In this document: positions 29,014 through 37,462 of the stretch, in pieces
How positions within the stretch are numbered: position 1 is the first letter of the stretch
Layout: each line of letters starts with the position of its first letter
Made by a program: the position numbers and the translations under genes
The notes under the pieces: generated by a model
Databases searched by the model: none
What the model saw: only the letters and a program-made list of their open reading frames with translations
Told to the model about the DNA's origin: nothing
Assembly (NCBI GenBank): GCA_963702445.1
Contig: CAVPCZ010000009.1
Location: 1 to 64,000, forward strand
Length of the DNA: 64,000 nt
Reading direction: 5' to 3'
DNA from: CAVPCZ01 sp963702445
Lineage (GTDB): Bacteria; Bacteroidota; Ignavibacteria; UBA10030; UBA6906

Positions 29014-30841
29014 GACGGCAGGGAACACCGGGGGAACGGGACCGGTGTTTGACAACGAAATGGCGGAGATACTCGAGAGCTTCATCGTGGAGACACGGGA
29101 GATCCTGGAGCGCCTCGGCCAGGATCTGATGCTGCTCGAAAAAGGAAATGCCGGCGGCGAGCTGCTCAACACCATTTTCCGGGCGGTCCACACGATCAAA
29201 GGAACCTCCTCGTTTCTGGGCCTTGAGCAGATGACGGAACTTGCACATGTCTTCGAGGATGTGCTGAACAAGCTCCGGCGCGGCGAGATCACGATGAACT
29301 CCGGGAAGATGGACGTCATGCTCGAGGCGTACGACATCATCAAGGAGTTGCTCCTGCAGATTGAGGAAAAGAACATACGCCGGATTGATCTGACGGGCGT
29401 CGTTGCCCGGCTGCGGGTGATCGGTCAGGTCGGTGGCACTCCGGCCGGAGTGTCCCGCGTCAGCAGGCTACCGCTGCACAGGTCCCGGGTGAGCGCACCC
29501 CGGAGCCGGCGGCTTCTCAAGCAGGGGCTGCCGCTGATAGCCAGATGTCCCCATGTGCGGTGCAGCCGCGGAACCGGTGGCGGCTTCGGCTGAGCCACAG
29601 ACGGCGGAACATACGGTATCTCCGGCGGTGTCCGCTCAGCCCAGGGTGACCGACTCGACGATCCGGGTGGATGTGGGACGGCTCGACGGTCTGATGAACC
29701 TTGTCGGCGAACTGGTGCTGGGCCGCAACCGGCTTACGCAAATCGCCCACCAGATGGTGCAGGAATACGAGGGGATTCCCCTCGCGAAGGAACTCGCGGA
29801 AACCAGCTCGCAGGTCGACTTCATCACCACCGAACTCCAGATGGCGGTGATGAAGACCCGCATGGTGCCGGTCGCCAAAGTGTTCAACAAACTGCCCCGG
29901 ATGGTCAGGGACCTGATGAAGGAGACCGGCCGGGAGATTGAACTCAGGATATCCGGCGAAGAGACGGAGCTGGACAAAACCATCATTGAAGAGTTGAACG
30001 ATCCGCTGGTGCATTTGATGCGGAACGCGTCCGATCACGGGATTGAACCTCCCGAAGAACGCCGCCGTGCCGGAAAGCCGGAAAAAGGGACCATCACCGT
30101 GTGCGCCGAGCATGAAGGGAATCACATCGTGATTTCCGTGGCCGACGACGGCAAAGGGATGGACCCGGAGAAGCTCAAAGCAAAAGCGATTGAACGGGGA
30201 ATGATCACCGAAGCCCAGGCGCGCGAGATGAGCCGCACTGGACGCCTATCAATCTGGTCTTCGCCCCGGGCTTCAGTACAGCGGCCAGGGTCACCAATGT
30301 CTCCGGCCGTGGCGTCGGCATGGATGTCGTCCGGACCAACATCACCAAACTGAAGGGCATCATCGAGGTGGAGTCTGAACCGGGCAAGGGAACCAAGATC
30401 ATCCTCAAGCTGCCCCTGACCCTGGCGATTATCCAGGCGCTCCTTGTCGAAGTGGCACATGAAGTATTTTCCCTGCCGCTTGAATCGGTGCTGGAAGTCA
30501 TACGGACCCAGAGGAAAGACATCGGAACAATCAGCGGCCGCGAGGTGGTTCGGCTGCGCAATACGGTCCTGCCGCTGGTGCGGCTGAACCGGGTAATGGG
30601 AACGGGATCGAACGGGCATTCCGGCGAGTGGCTGTACGTCGTTGTTGTGGGCCTTGCACAACAACGGCTCGGGCTCGTCGTGGACTCCCTGCTCGGGCAG
30701 AAGGAGGTCGTCATCAAATCGCTGGGAGGATATCTGGGAACGCTTCCCGGCATCGCAGGCTCCACCATTCTGGGCGACGGCAGGGTGATCATGATCATCG
30801 ACGTCGGTGAACTTATGAAGCTCAGCGCGGACCACCAATGA
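29006..30841 (+). CDS. cheA: Chemotaxis histidine kinase CheA (two frameshifts)
   Basis: Domains in order are P1/Hpt (to about residue 135, phosphorylated H62 in RAVHTIKGTSSFLG), an 80-residue Ala/Pro-type linker where a P2 domain would be expected, P3 dimerisation (STIRVDVGRLDGLMNLVGEL from 29656), and P4 ATPase (LNDPLVHLMRNASDHGIEPP, VADDGKGMD). A CheW-like P5 ends at 30841. Two shifts occur: +1 within the linker (about 29445-29550) and -1 near 30240, before FAPGFSTAARVTNVSGRGVG. The joined length is about 611 residues. No P2-like fold is visible, so CheY may dock elsewhere. It overlaps cheB by ATGA. Confidence 0.88.
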
Positions 30842-31941
30842 GCCAGATCATCAAAGTGGTGGTCGTTGACGACTCCGCGTTCATGAGGAAATCTCTCACC
30901 ATCATGCTGGAATCGGACCCGCAGATCAAGGTGGTGGCGGTTGCGCGCGACGGCAAGGAGGGGATCGAAAAGATCAGGGAATGCCACCCCGATCTGGTGA
31001 CGATGGACATCGAGATGCCGGTGATGGACGGATTGACAGCCCTCGGCATCATCATGAAGGAGATGCCCCTTCCGGTGTTGATGGTGAGCTCGTTGACCAC
31101 CGACGGGGCGAAGTCCACGCTGGACGCGCTGAACCTGGGGGCGGTGGATTTCATCCCGAAGGAGCTGTCGTTTGTCTCGCTGGACATCGTGAAAATCAAG
31201 GAAGAGCTGATCTCCAAGGTCAAGCAGATTGTCCAGAGCCGGTCACTCCAGTTCCGGATGCAACGGGTGTCCGCCGCCTCGCGGGGCGTGCTGCAGTCCG
31301 CTGCGGGAGGAAAAGGAGCGGGGGCCGCCAGCCTTCCGGCGGCAAAAGGCGCCTGGCCGGTGAAGAAAGGACTCCGGGGGGTGGTGCTCGGGATCTCCAC
31401 CGGAGGCCCGTTCGCATTGCTGCAGATCATTCCGAAGCTGCCGAAAGACTTCCCGCTCGGCATCGCCATTGTCCAGCATATGCCCCCCCGCTTCACCCGT
31501 TCCATGGCGGAGCGGTTGGACGGCTTGAGCCAGGTTCGGGTGAAGGAGGCGGAGGACGGCGACCGGATGGAACCCGGCCTTGTGCTGGTTGCGCCGGGTG
31601 GAGAACATATGAGCTTCAGGGCGAACGGCACTTCGGTAAAGGTGAAAATTTCCGGTGAGCCTCTCAATACCCTTTACAAACCCTGCGCTGACGTGATGAT
31701 GACATCCGCGGTGGAAGCGTTCAACGGGCCCCTCCTCGGGGTGATCATGACCGGCATGGGCAAAGACGGTCTCGAAGGGCTGAAGCTCATCAAGCAGAAG
31801 GGGGGCTATGTTCTGGCGCAGAACGAGGAAACATGTGTGGTGTACGGGATGCCCAAGGCTGCGGTAGATGCCGGTGTCGCAGATCTGGTATTGCCGCTTG
31901 AGGATATCCCTCAGGCAATAACGCGACTTGTCAAAGGATAA
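30838..31941 (+). CDS. cheB: Protein-glutamate methylesterase CheB
   Basis: This 367-residue protein removes methyl groups from, and deamidates, chemoreceptors. The receiver (about 1-125) has VVVVDDSAFMRKSLT and acceptor D57 in VTMDIEMPVMDG. A Gly/Ala-rich linker lies near 150-170. The esterase domain has the complete catalytic triad: S187 in GISTGGP, H214 in IVQHMPPRFT and D310 in GMGKDGLEGL. It overlaps cheA by 4 bp and is followed after 5 bp by a small CxC protein. No frameshift is seen. Confidence 0.95.
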   Translation: MSQIIKVVVVDDSAFMRKSLTIMLESDPQIKVVAVARDGKEGIEKIRECHPDLVTMDIEMPVMDGLTALGIIMKEMPLPVLMVSSLTTDGAKSTLDALNLGAVDFIPKELSFVSLDIVKIKEELISKVKQIVQSRSLQFRMQRVSAASRGVLQSAAGGKGAGAASLPAAKGAWPVKKGLRGVVLGISTGGPFALLQIIPKLPKDFPLGIAIVQHMPPRFTRSMAERLDGLSQVRVKEAEDGDRMEPGLVLVAPGGEHMSFRANGTSVKVKISGEPLNTLYKPCADVMMTSAVEAFNGPLLGVIMTGMGKDGLEGLKLIKQKGGYVLAQNEETCVVYGMPKAAVDAGVADLVLPLEDIPQAITRLVKG

Positions 31942-31946
31942 TCATC

Positions 31947-32211
31947 ATGAATGCGGAAAGCAACGATCAGCAGTTCACGGATCTTCTGGCTTACAACAAG
32001 GTGGATATGGGCAAGAGCCACTCCGCCCAGAATGTGATCAAATCCAGCCACGTGGTCAAAAATGGGGATTCAGCAGGTCTCACTCCCGTCCGGGAATGCT
32101 GACGAACCGACGCTCCTCATTCACCGGGATGGCGATCAGATCGTTTCTGTCGAATTCCGGTGTAAATGCGGCCGTTCCACATCACTCCGACTGGAATATG
32201 ACGAAGAATAG
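31947..32211 (+). CDS. Small conserved-looking protein with CxC motif (one frameshift)
   Basis: ATG 31947 begins five bases after the cheB stop. The first 38 codons (MNAESNDQQFTDLLAYNKVD and following) end in a run AAAAATGGGG near 32060, where the frame moves by one base and continues as QQVSLPSGNADEPTLLIHRD to a C-terminal strand pair with EFRCKCGRSTSLRLEYDEE, stopping at TAG 32209-32211. The product is about 87 residues. The CKCG hairpin could bind a metal or be structural. I do not recognise the family. Its position as the last gene before a palindrome and promoter suggests it ends the che unit. Confidence 0.55.
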
Positions 32212-32216
32212 CCCCC

Positions 32217-32238
32217 ATGTGGCTGATAATAGCCACAT
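32217..32238 (+). terminator. Perfect 8-bp palindrome at the end of the che unit
   Basis: ATGTGGCT and AGCCACAT pair around the loop GATAAT, six bases after the last che-unit stop codon, and are followed by CTCTTTGTTCCTTTCC. It may act as a weak terminator. The same bases contain the 17-bp element described separately, so it may instead be an activator binding site. Confidence 0.35.
32220..32236 (+). promoter_or_regulatory. 17-bp element TGGCYGATAWTAGCCAC, copy 1 (putative activator site)
   Basis: TGGCTGATAATAGCCAC is matched at 15 of 17 positions by 44463-44479. In both places it lies exactly 88 bp upstream of a TGGCAC-N5-TTGA sequence and on the same strand. The distance and palindromic form suit an enhancer site for a sigma-54 activator of flagellar genes. 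Confidence 0.5.
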
Positions 32239-32307
32239 CTCTTTGTTCCTTTCCTATCCGCCTCTCCAAAAGCCGCAAAAATAAAAGCTTTGTCTTCCCG
32301 CCGGTAT

Positions 32308-32323
32308 TGGCACCGTGATTGAT
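32308..32323 (+). promoter_or_regulatory. Sigma-54-like promoter before the flgB operon
   Basis: TGGCACCGTGATTGAT has a perfect -24 half (TGGCAC) and TTG at the right distance, but GA replaces GC at -12. The predicted start would be about 32334, leaving a 37-base leader before the small membrane protein gene at 32371. The same TGGCAC-N5-TTGA form occurs at 44551. Confidence 0.45.
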
Positions 32324-32370
32324 AATAGGAGAGAGTGCAGCAACCTCTCCAGAAGAAGGAAGTGACAATC

Positions 32371-32550
32371 ATGATGAACCATACCAATACGGTGAACTTC
32401 GGTGTCGGGAGTCTTGCCTTTCTCGCCGGTGTCCTTGCGACCCTTGTGACCGCCTACGCGGTCAGCACGAAAAAACCGCGGGTCCTCCCGAAATATACCT
32501 CCAATCAGTACAATCACTACGACGGTTGGGACGAGGGGCTGGGCGTGTAA
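32371..32550 (+). CDS. Small single-pass membrane protein upstream of flgB
   Basis: This 59-residue protein has ATGATG at 32371 and AGAAGGAAG upstream. After MMNHTNTVNFG comes one hydrophobic helix (VGSLAFLAGVLATLVTAYAV), then a basic and Tyr/Asn-rich tail (KYTSNQYNHYDGWDEG). I do not recognise it. It is the first gene behind the putative flagellar promoter and is followed by a 113-bp gap before flgB. It might be a basal-body or membrane accessory factor, but nothing in the sequence proves a flagellar role. Confidence 0.55.
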   Translation: MMNHTNTVNFGVGSLAFLAGVLATLVTAYAVSTKKPRVLPKYTSNQYNHYDGWDEGLGV

Positions 32551-32663
32551 CCACCCTGTACGGCCGGAACACGGATGTGAGGGCCGGGATTCATCGGGAG
32601 CGCAGGACGTGTGTATCGACCGGACGAAGGTGCGGGCACAATGGATTTCTCAAGAGGCAGACA

Positions 32664-33089
32664 GTGAGACTGTTCGAGAGTACCAGGATCCCTGTGTTGA
32701 GCAGGGCGCTGGACGCGTATACGATGCGGCACAAGGCCATCGCATCGAACCTGGCCAACATCACGACGCCGGGTTACCGGACGCAGGCGGTGCGATTCGA
32801 AGAGGAGCTTGCCGGTGCATTACAGTCGTCAGGACTTTCAGGGACAACGACACATGCGGGTCATCTTCCTATCGGCGGTTCGCCGGTCGGACAAACGGTA
32901 TCCGTGATTGAGGAACGAGCGCTGGATGGAACGGTGCAGGGTGATTCCAGGGCAAGCGGGGTAAACAACGTGGATCTGGACGGAGAGATGGCCGAGCTGG
33001 CAAAGAACCAGATTCGTTACAAGTTCGCGGCCCGTCTCATCGGCGACACGTTTCGCGGAATCCAGAAGAGCATACGAGGCACGCCATGA
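32664..33089 (+). CDS. flgB: Flagellar proximal rod protein FlgB
   Basis: This 141-residue protein has the N-terminal FlgB/FlgC rod motif (VLSRALDAYTMRHKAIASNL then ANITTPGYR) and the C-terminal helix (MAELAKNQIRYKFAARLIGD) that packs in the rod. The start is GTG 32664 with AAGAGGC eight bases upstream; longer frames upstream are not coding. It begins the rod genes flgB-flgC-fliE and overlaps flgC by ATGA. It is exported through the flagellar type III apparatus to the periplasm. Confidence 0.92.
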   Translation: MRLFESTRIPVLSRALDAYTMRHKAIASNLANITTPGYRTQAVRFEEELAGALQSSGLSGTTTHAGHLPIGGSPVGQTVSVIEERALDGTVQGDSRASGVNNVDLDGEMAELAKNQIRYKFAARLIGDTFRGIQKSIRGTP

Positions 33090-33583
33090 ATCTTGACCGT
33101 GTGTTCGGCGGTTTGAATATCAGTCGCCAGGGATTGAGCGCCCAGCGGCAGCGCATGAACGTGATCGCAGAGAATCTGGCCAATGCAGAGACCAGCAAGA
33201 CCGAGAAGGGCGGCCCCTACCGGCGGAAGATCGTGCAGCTGAAGTCAAAGGGGACGCATATGTTCTCGTCGTTGATCCGCCAGGCATCGGTGCCGCTGGC
33301 CACGACCAGTGCAGGGCATCTTGCGGGGGGAGGGATGACCTCGCAGGGAGATCCTTCGGCTGTTGCCCTCGTCGAGACCAGCGAAGCAGAGGACACCACT
33401 CCTCCGCGCATGGTGTACGATCCCTCACATCCGGATGCCGATGCGGACGGGTACGTGGCCATGCCCAACATCAACATTGTGACCGAGATGGTGAATATGA
33501 TTTCGGCCTCCCGGGCCTTTGAGGCGAACGTCGTTGCCGTGAATGCGGCGAAGACCATGGCAAAAGACTCTCTGGAGATTTGA
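33086..33583 (+). CDS. flgC: Flagellar proximal rod protein FlgC
   Basis: This 165-residue protein has the rod signature GLNISRQGLSAQRQRMNVIA followed by ENLANAET and KGGPYRRKIV. The C-terminal segment (PNINIVTEMVNMISASRAFE, then ANVVAVNAAKTMAKDSLEI) is the conserved rod/hook helix. The middle, rich in Gly, Ala and Ser, is longer than in short FlgC proteins. It overlaps flgB by 4 bp, and a small unknown gene lies between flgC and fliE. Confidence 0.95.
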   Translation: MNLDRVFGGLNISRQGLSAQRQRMNVIAENLANAETSKTEKGGPYRRKIVQLKSKGTHMFSSLIRQASVPLATTSAGHLAGGGMTSQGDPSAVALVETSEAEDTTPPRMVYDPSHPDADADGYVAMPNINIVTEMVNMISASRAFEANVVAVNAAKTMAKDSLEI

Positions 33584-33585
33584 CT

Positions 33586-33860
33586 ATGAACATCCGTGAC
33601 ATCGGTGGTCCTTCGCCTTTCCTTCCGCCGGCGCAACGCCCCGCGGTGCGGCCATCCGGCCCGGCTCCGGAAGACGTCCAGAGCGGGAACGACAGGTGGT
33701 GCCCCCGGACGGGAGAGCCCTCCTCACCGGTGAGGAGAAACAGTTCTTTGAGTCGGTGTTCCCGGAAGCGAAGCGCGATATCCGGGCGTTCCAGGCATAT
33801 ACCGGACGCGGCACGCGGCCGGAGGGTACGACGGGATCACACGTGGACAGAAAGGCGTAG
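33586..33860 (+). CDS. Small unknown protein between flgC and fliE (one frameshift)
   Basis: ATG 33586 begins two bases after flgC. The first part is Pro-rich (MNIRDIGGPSPFLPPAQRPA). Near 33678 the frame must drop back by one base to read ERERQVVPPDGRALLTGEEK and FFESVFPEAKRDIRAFQAY, ending at TAG 33858-33860, three bases before fliE. The joined product is about 91 residues, soluble and without a signal peptide. The precise fit between flgC and fliE supports a real gene with a missing base. I do not recognise the family; a rod-assembly accessory role is possible. Confidence 0.55.
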
Positions 33861-33863
33861 ACG

Positions 33864-34172
33864 ATGAAGATCAGCCAGGCGCTTACGCTCGTTCCGAATG
33901 TGAGCCAGACCACGCGGAACAGCTTCATCGACAAGACCTTGCACGAGACCAACACCTCATTCGGCGAGACCCTGCAGCGGGCCATCACGGATGTGAACGC
34001 GCTCCAGAGCGAAGCCGGCAAGGCCGTCGACAAAATGGTGGTTGGCGAAGCGGTGGATCTGCATGAGGTGATGATCGCGGTGGAAAAAGCAAAAACCAGT
34101 TTTGATTTGCTCATGGAAATCCGGAACAAAACCATCGAAGCATATCGTGAGATCATGAGGATGCAGGTATAA
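33864..34172 (+). CDS. fliE: Flagellar MS-ring/rod junction protein FliE
   Basis: This 102-residue helical protein connects the MS ring to the rod. The conserved C-terminal half VVGEAVDLHEVMIAVEKAKT followed by SFDLLMEIRNKTIEAYREIM is diagnostic. The N-terminal third is variable, as in the family. It lies 3 bp before fliF, the order known from most flagellar operons (flgB-flgC-fliE-fliF). Confidence 0.93.
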   Translation: MKISQALTLVPNVSQTTRNSFIDKTLHETNTSFGETLQRAITDVNALQSEAGKAVDKMVVGEAVDLHEVMIAVEKAKTSFDLLMEIRNKTIEAYREIMRMQV

Positions 34173-34175
34173 TCC

Positions 34176-35717
34176 ATGGCAGACGGATCAGTAGTGCGGC
34201 AGCAGCTCGCGGGCTTCTTCAGCCGGCTCACGGTCGGCCAGAAAATGATGCTGGGCATCACGGCGGCCGGCGTGGTCGGGGCCATCATCGCGCTCGTGAC
34301 TCTGGTGAACACTCCGAGTTACAGCGTCCTCTTCAACAATCTTTCTCCCGAGGATGCCTCCAAGATCGTGACCAAGCTCAAGGAAAAGAGTGTCCCGTAC
34401 ACTCTGGAAGACGGTGGCAAGACGGTCCTTGTGCCGAAACAGAACGTCTACGATCTCCGGCTTGCCCTGGCGGGGGAGGGCCTGCCGCAGACGAGCCTCA
34501 TCGGGTACGAAATCTTCGACCGGACGAACCTCGGGATTTCCGACTTCGTGCAGAAAGTGAATTACCGCCGTGCGCTGGAGGGGGAGCTGGCGCGCACGAT
34601 TCTCACGCTGGAGGAGGTTGAAGCCGCCCGCGTGCATCTTGTGGTGCCCGAGAAGTCCCTGTTCAAGGAAGATGAAAAACCCGCCACGGCTTCGGTGGTA
34701 TTGAAACTCAAATCGGGAAAGCCGTTGAAGGAAGCGGAGGTGCAGGGCATCGCGCATCTGATCTCGAGCAGTGTGGAAGGCCTGGAGAGCGGGAATGTCA
34801 CGATCGTCGATTCCAAAGGGCAGCTCCTGTCGGACAAGCACCAGGCGAACTCACTTGCGGCGATGACTTCCACACAGTATGAAGTGCAGCAGACGGTGGA
34901 ACGGTATCTCGGTCAGAAAGCGCAGCAGCTGCTCGAGAGCGTCGTCGGTCCCGGCAACTCCCTGGTGCAGGTGAATGCGGACCTGGATTTCCGCCAGGTG
35001 GAACGGACCCTGGAGCAGTATGATCCGGAGAAGACGGCTATCCGGAGCGAACAGACGAACGAGGAAAAAACCACCACCGGTGATTCCGCCGCCGCCTCCA
35101 CCCGGACAAGCACCACGACCAACTTTGAGATCAACAAGACGGTGGAACACATCGTGGAGAACCAGGGGACGATCAGGCGTCTGACCGTCGCAGCCCTGGT
35201 GAACGGCGTGCCGCGTACGATCACGAAAGACGGCGAGAAGGTCACGGAGATGATCCCCCGCTCCCCGCAGGAGATGGAACAGCTGACCGACCTCGTGCAA
35301 AAAGCGGTGGGATTCACCGCCCTCCGGAATGACGAAGTGTCGGTGACCAATCTGACCTTCGGCACCCATGTGGAGGAAGAGGATTTCGTGTACAAGCCGA
35401 CGCCGTTCAGCGACTGGACGCAGTACAAGGAGGAATTGTTCCTGGTCCTCGCGATGATCGGTGCGGTGTTCGTCCTGAGGTCGTTGCTGAACAGGCTGCG
35501 CACAAGGATTGATCTTCCGACGGTCGAGAACGAAATACCCAATTTGCCGGGCCAGCTCGCCTCCAAGCGGGCGCCGATTCACCTGCCTTCGCCGGAAGAT
35601 GAAATCAGCACGGAAGCATTACTGCGCAACGAACGGCGGAAGCGCGTTGTGGAATATGTGCGGCAAAAACCAGTGGAAAGTTCCCGTCTTCTCAAAGTGT
35701 GGTTAGCGGAGGAGTAG
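34176..35717 (+). CDS. fliF: Flagellar MS-ring protein FliF
   Basis: This 513-residue inner-membrane ring protein has a transmembrane helix at about 24-46, YscJ/FliF periplasmic ring domains (SVLFNNLSPEDASKIVTKLK, LEGELARTILTLEEVEAARV), a low-complexity Thr/Ser stretch near 295-320 and a second helix at about 417-440. A cytoplasmic tail (NERRKRVVEYVRQKPVESSR, then LLKVWLAEE) binds FliG. Length and order are normal. It is preceded by fliE and followed by fliG after 10 bp. Confidence 0.95.
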   Translation: MADGSVVRQQLAGFFSRLTVGQKMMLGITAAGVVGAIIALVTLVNTPSYSVLFNNLSPEDASKIVTKLKEKSVPYTLEDGGKTVLVPKQNVYDLRLALAGEGLPQTSLIGYEIFDRTNLGISDFVQKVNYRRALEGELARTILTLEEVEAARVHLVVPEKSLFKEDEKPATASVVLKLKSGKPLKEAEVQGIAHLISSSVEGLESGNVTIVDSKGQLLSDKHQANSLAAMTSTQYEVQQTVERYLGQKAQQLLESVVGPGNSLVQVNADLDFRQVERTLEQYDPEKTAIRSEQTNEEKTTTGDSAAASTRTSTTTNFEINKTVEHIVENQGTIRRLTVAALVNGVPRTITKDGEKVTEMIPRSPQEMEQLTDLVQKAVGFTALRNDEVSVTNLTFGTHVEEEDFVYKPTPFSDWTQYKEELFLVLAMIGAVFVLRSLLNRLRTRIDLPTVENEIPNLPGQLASKRAPIHLPSPEDEISTEALLRNERRKRVVEYVRQKPVESSRLLKVWLAEE

Positions 35718-35727
35718 TCCAAGCCCT

Positions 35728-36753
35728 ATGTCTTCCCCCCCAGTTACCGCCGACCGGTTAAGTCCCCGGCAAAAAGCGGCGATGCTCATGCTGTCGCTGG
35801 ATGTCGAAACTGCGACGCGGCTGATGAAGCAGCTTTCGCAGGACGAGATCGAGGCCCTCACCATCGAGATCGCCAATGTCCGCGGCATTCCCTCGACCCT
35901 GGCGGACGCCGTGACGGAGGAATTCCACCATCTGATCACCGCCCAGGAATATGTGATCCAGGGTGGCATCGATTATGCCCAGAAGCTCCTGGAGAATTCG
36001 CTGGGTTTCACGCGGGCCACCGATGTGCTGGAGAAGGTGAAAGCGCTGACTCATGTCAAAGGATTCGGGATGTTAAAAAGGGCTGATGCCCAGCAGCTGG
36101 CGGGTTTCCTCCAGAAGGAACATCCCCAGACGATCGCCCTGATCCTCTCGAATTTGAGCCCGGACCAGGCCGCGCTGGTCCTGAATGAATGCTCTGAAAA
36201 CCTGCGGAACAGTGTCAGCTACCGCATGGCGACGCTGGGAAAAGTTTCGCCGGCATTGCTGGCAGAAGTGGAAGATGTGGTGGAAGAAATCGCGCGCACG
36301 GAAATCAGCCAGAGTATGAGTTCCATGGGCGGAACGAAATCGATGGCCTCCGTCCTGAACCGGTGCAACAACGCAACGGCGAAGATGATCCTGGAGCACA
36401 TCGAGCAGCAGGATGCCCAGCTCTCGGGAGAAATCAAGCGCCTGATGTTCCTGTTCGAGGATCTGCTGTATGTGGATGATCGCGGGATTCAACGGGTTCT
36501 GCGGGAGGTGGACAAGCGTGAGCTGGCGCTGGCGTTGAAGGTGGTGGATGACAAGCTGAAGGATAAAGTACTCCGCAACATGTCCGAACGCGCTCAGGAG
36601 CTGCTCAAGGAAGAGCTGCAATACATGGGCCCGGTTCGCCTCAAAGAGGTCGAAGGGGCACAAACGCGTATTGTGGAGGTCGTGAAGCAGCTGGAAGATC
36701 AGGGTGAGATCGTGATCGCCGGTCGTGGCGGCTCGGAGGAAGTCTTTGTCTGA
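35728..36753 (+). CDS. fliG: Flagellar motor switch protein FliG
   Basis: This 341-residue rotor protein receives torque from the stator and binds FliF and FliM. The N-terminal domain (LSPRQKAAMLMLSLDVETAT), the EHPQT motif at 131-135 (KEHPQTIALILSNLSPDQAA) and the C-terminal torque domain (DRGIQRVLREVDKRELALAL, with alternating charged residues) are all present. The length is close to the usual 330-340. The 3' end overlaps the likely TTG start of fliH by 8 bp. Confidence 0.95.
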   Translation: MSSPPVTADRLSPRQKAAMLMLSLDVETATRLMKQLSQDEIEALTIEIANVRGIPSTLADAVTEEFHHLITAQEYVIQGGIDYAQKLLENSLGFTRATDVLEKVKALTHVKGFGMLKRADAQQLAGFLQKEHPQTIALILSNLSPDQAALVLNECSENLRNSVSYRMATLGKVSPALLAEVEDVVEEIARTEISQSMSSMGGTKSMASVLNRCNNATAKMILEHIEQQDAQLSGEIKRLMFLFEDLLYVDDRGIQRVLREVDKRELALALKVVDDKLKDKVLRNMSERAQELLKEELQYMGPVRLKEVEGAQTRIVEVVKQLEDQGEIVIAGRGGSEEVFV

Positions 36754-37462
36754 AATTCTGCGTATCCGGAAGACAGCAGGCGGCAACGTCCGGCTGGTGC
36801 GTGTGGCGCCCTCCCGTCCCCCACGGGTGGCAGCCGAATGCCCCCCCGGTCCCGGGGGACGGCCGGCCGATGCGGGAGAAGGACGATCGGCCGCGATGTC
36901 CATTCCTGCCGGCGGAACAGATATCGAGGAACGCGTGTCACAGGCATACCGGCAGGGACGGGCGGAGGGACGCGAAGCCGCGGAAGCCGAATTCAAACTG
37001 GTCCTGGCCGATTGCCGGGTCCAGACCGACGAGCGGATCGGCGCCTTGCTGGGGGCCATGGGCGAGCAGCTCCGTCAGCTGGGGGAAAACCTGGAACGCG
37101 ATGCCTATCAATTTGCCCTGGCGGTGGCTGCCCGGATCATCAAACGCGAAGTGGCCATGGACAATGACACCATCCTCCGGCAGATCAAAGGTGCCATCCG
37201 GCGTGTGGTCGGTGTGGAGACGATCAAGCTGCGCGTGCATCCGGCCGACGAGGAGATCGTGCGCGAGCATCGCGGCGTCTTTCTCTCTTCGGCCGGGAGC
37301 ATCCGGGATCTGGTGATCGAGGTGGATGATTCGCTTGAACCGGGAGGATGCATCATCGAAAGCACCGCGGGGAATGTGGATGCACGAATATCCACGCAGA
37401 TCAATCAGGTTGCAGCGGCGCTCTTTGACCAGGCAGCGCCGCTGGAGGAACGGCTTCCGTGA
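36746..37462 (+). CDS. fliH: Flagellar export ATPase regulator FliH
   Basis: The product of about 238 residues starts at TTG 36746 (MSEILRIRKTAGG), chosen because GGAGGAAG sits five to six bases upstream; the frame is open further 5' inside fliG. An N-terminal Pro/Gly-rich part is followed by a coiled coil of the AxxxG type (VSQAYRQGRAEGREAAEAEF) and a FliH/V-ATPase E-like C-terminal domain (LERDAYQFALAVAARIIKRE, LVIEVDDSLEPGGCIIES). It inhibits and targets FliI at the export gate. It overlaps fliI by ATGA or GTGA style, 4 bp. Confidence 0.88.
   Translation: MSEILRIRKTAGGNVRLVRVAPSRPPRVAAECPPGPGGRPADAGEGRSAAMSIPAGGTDIEERVSQAYRQGRAEGREAAEAEFKLVLADCRVQTDERIGALLGAMGEQLRQLGENLERDAYQFALAVAARIIKREVAMDNDTILRQIKGAIRRVVGVETIKLRVHPADEEIVREHRGVFLSSAGSIRDLVIEVDDSLEPGGCIIESTAGNVDARISTQINQVAAALFDQAAPLEERLP

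Noticed and set aside
7400..33681. Programmed ribosomal frameshifting as the cause of the breaks
   Set aside because: The sites share no slippery heptamer or downstream structure, occur in unrelated genes, go in both directions and sometimes in compensating pairs.
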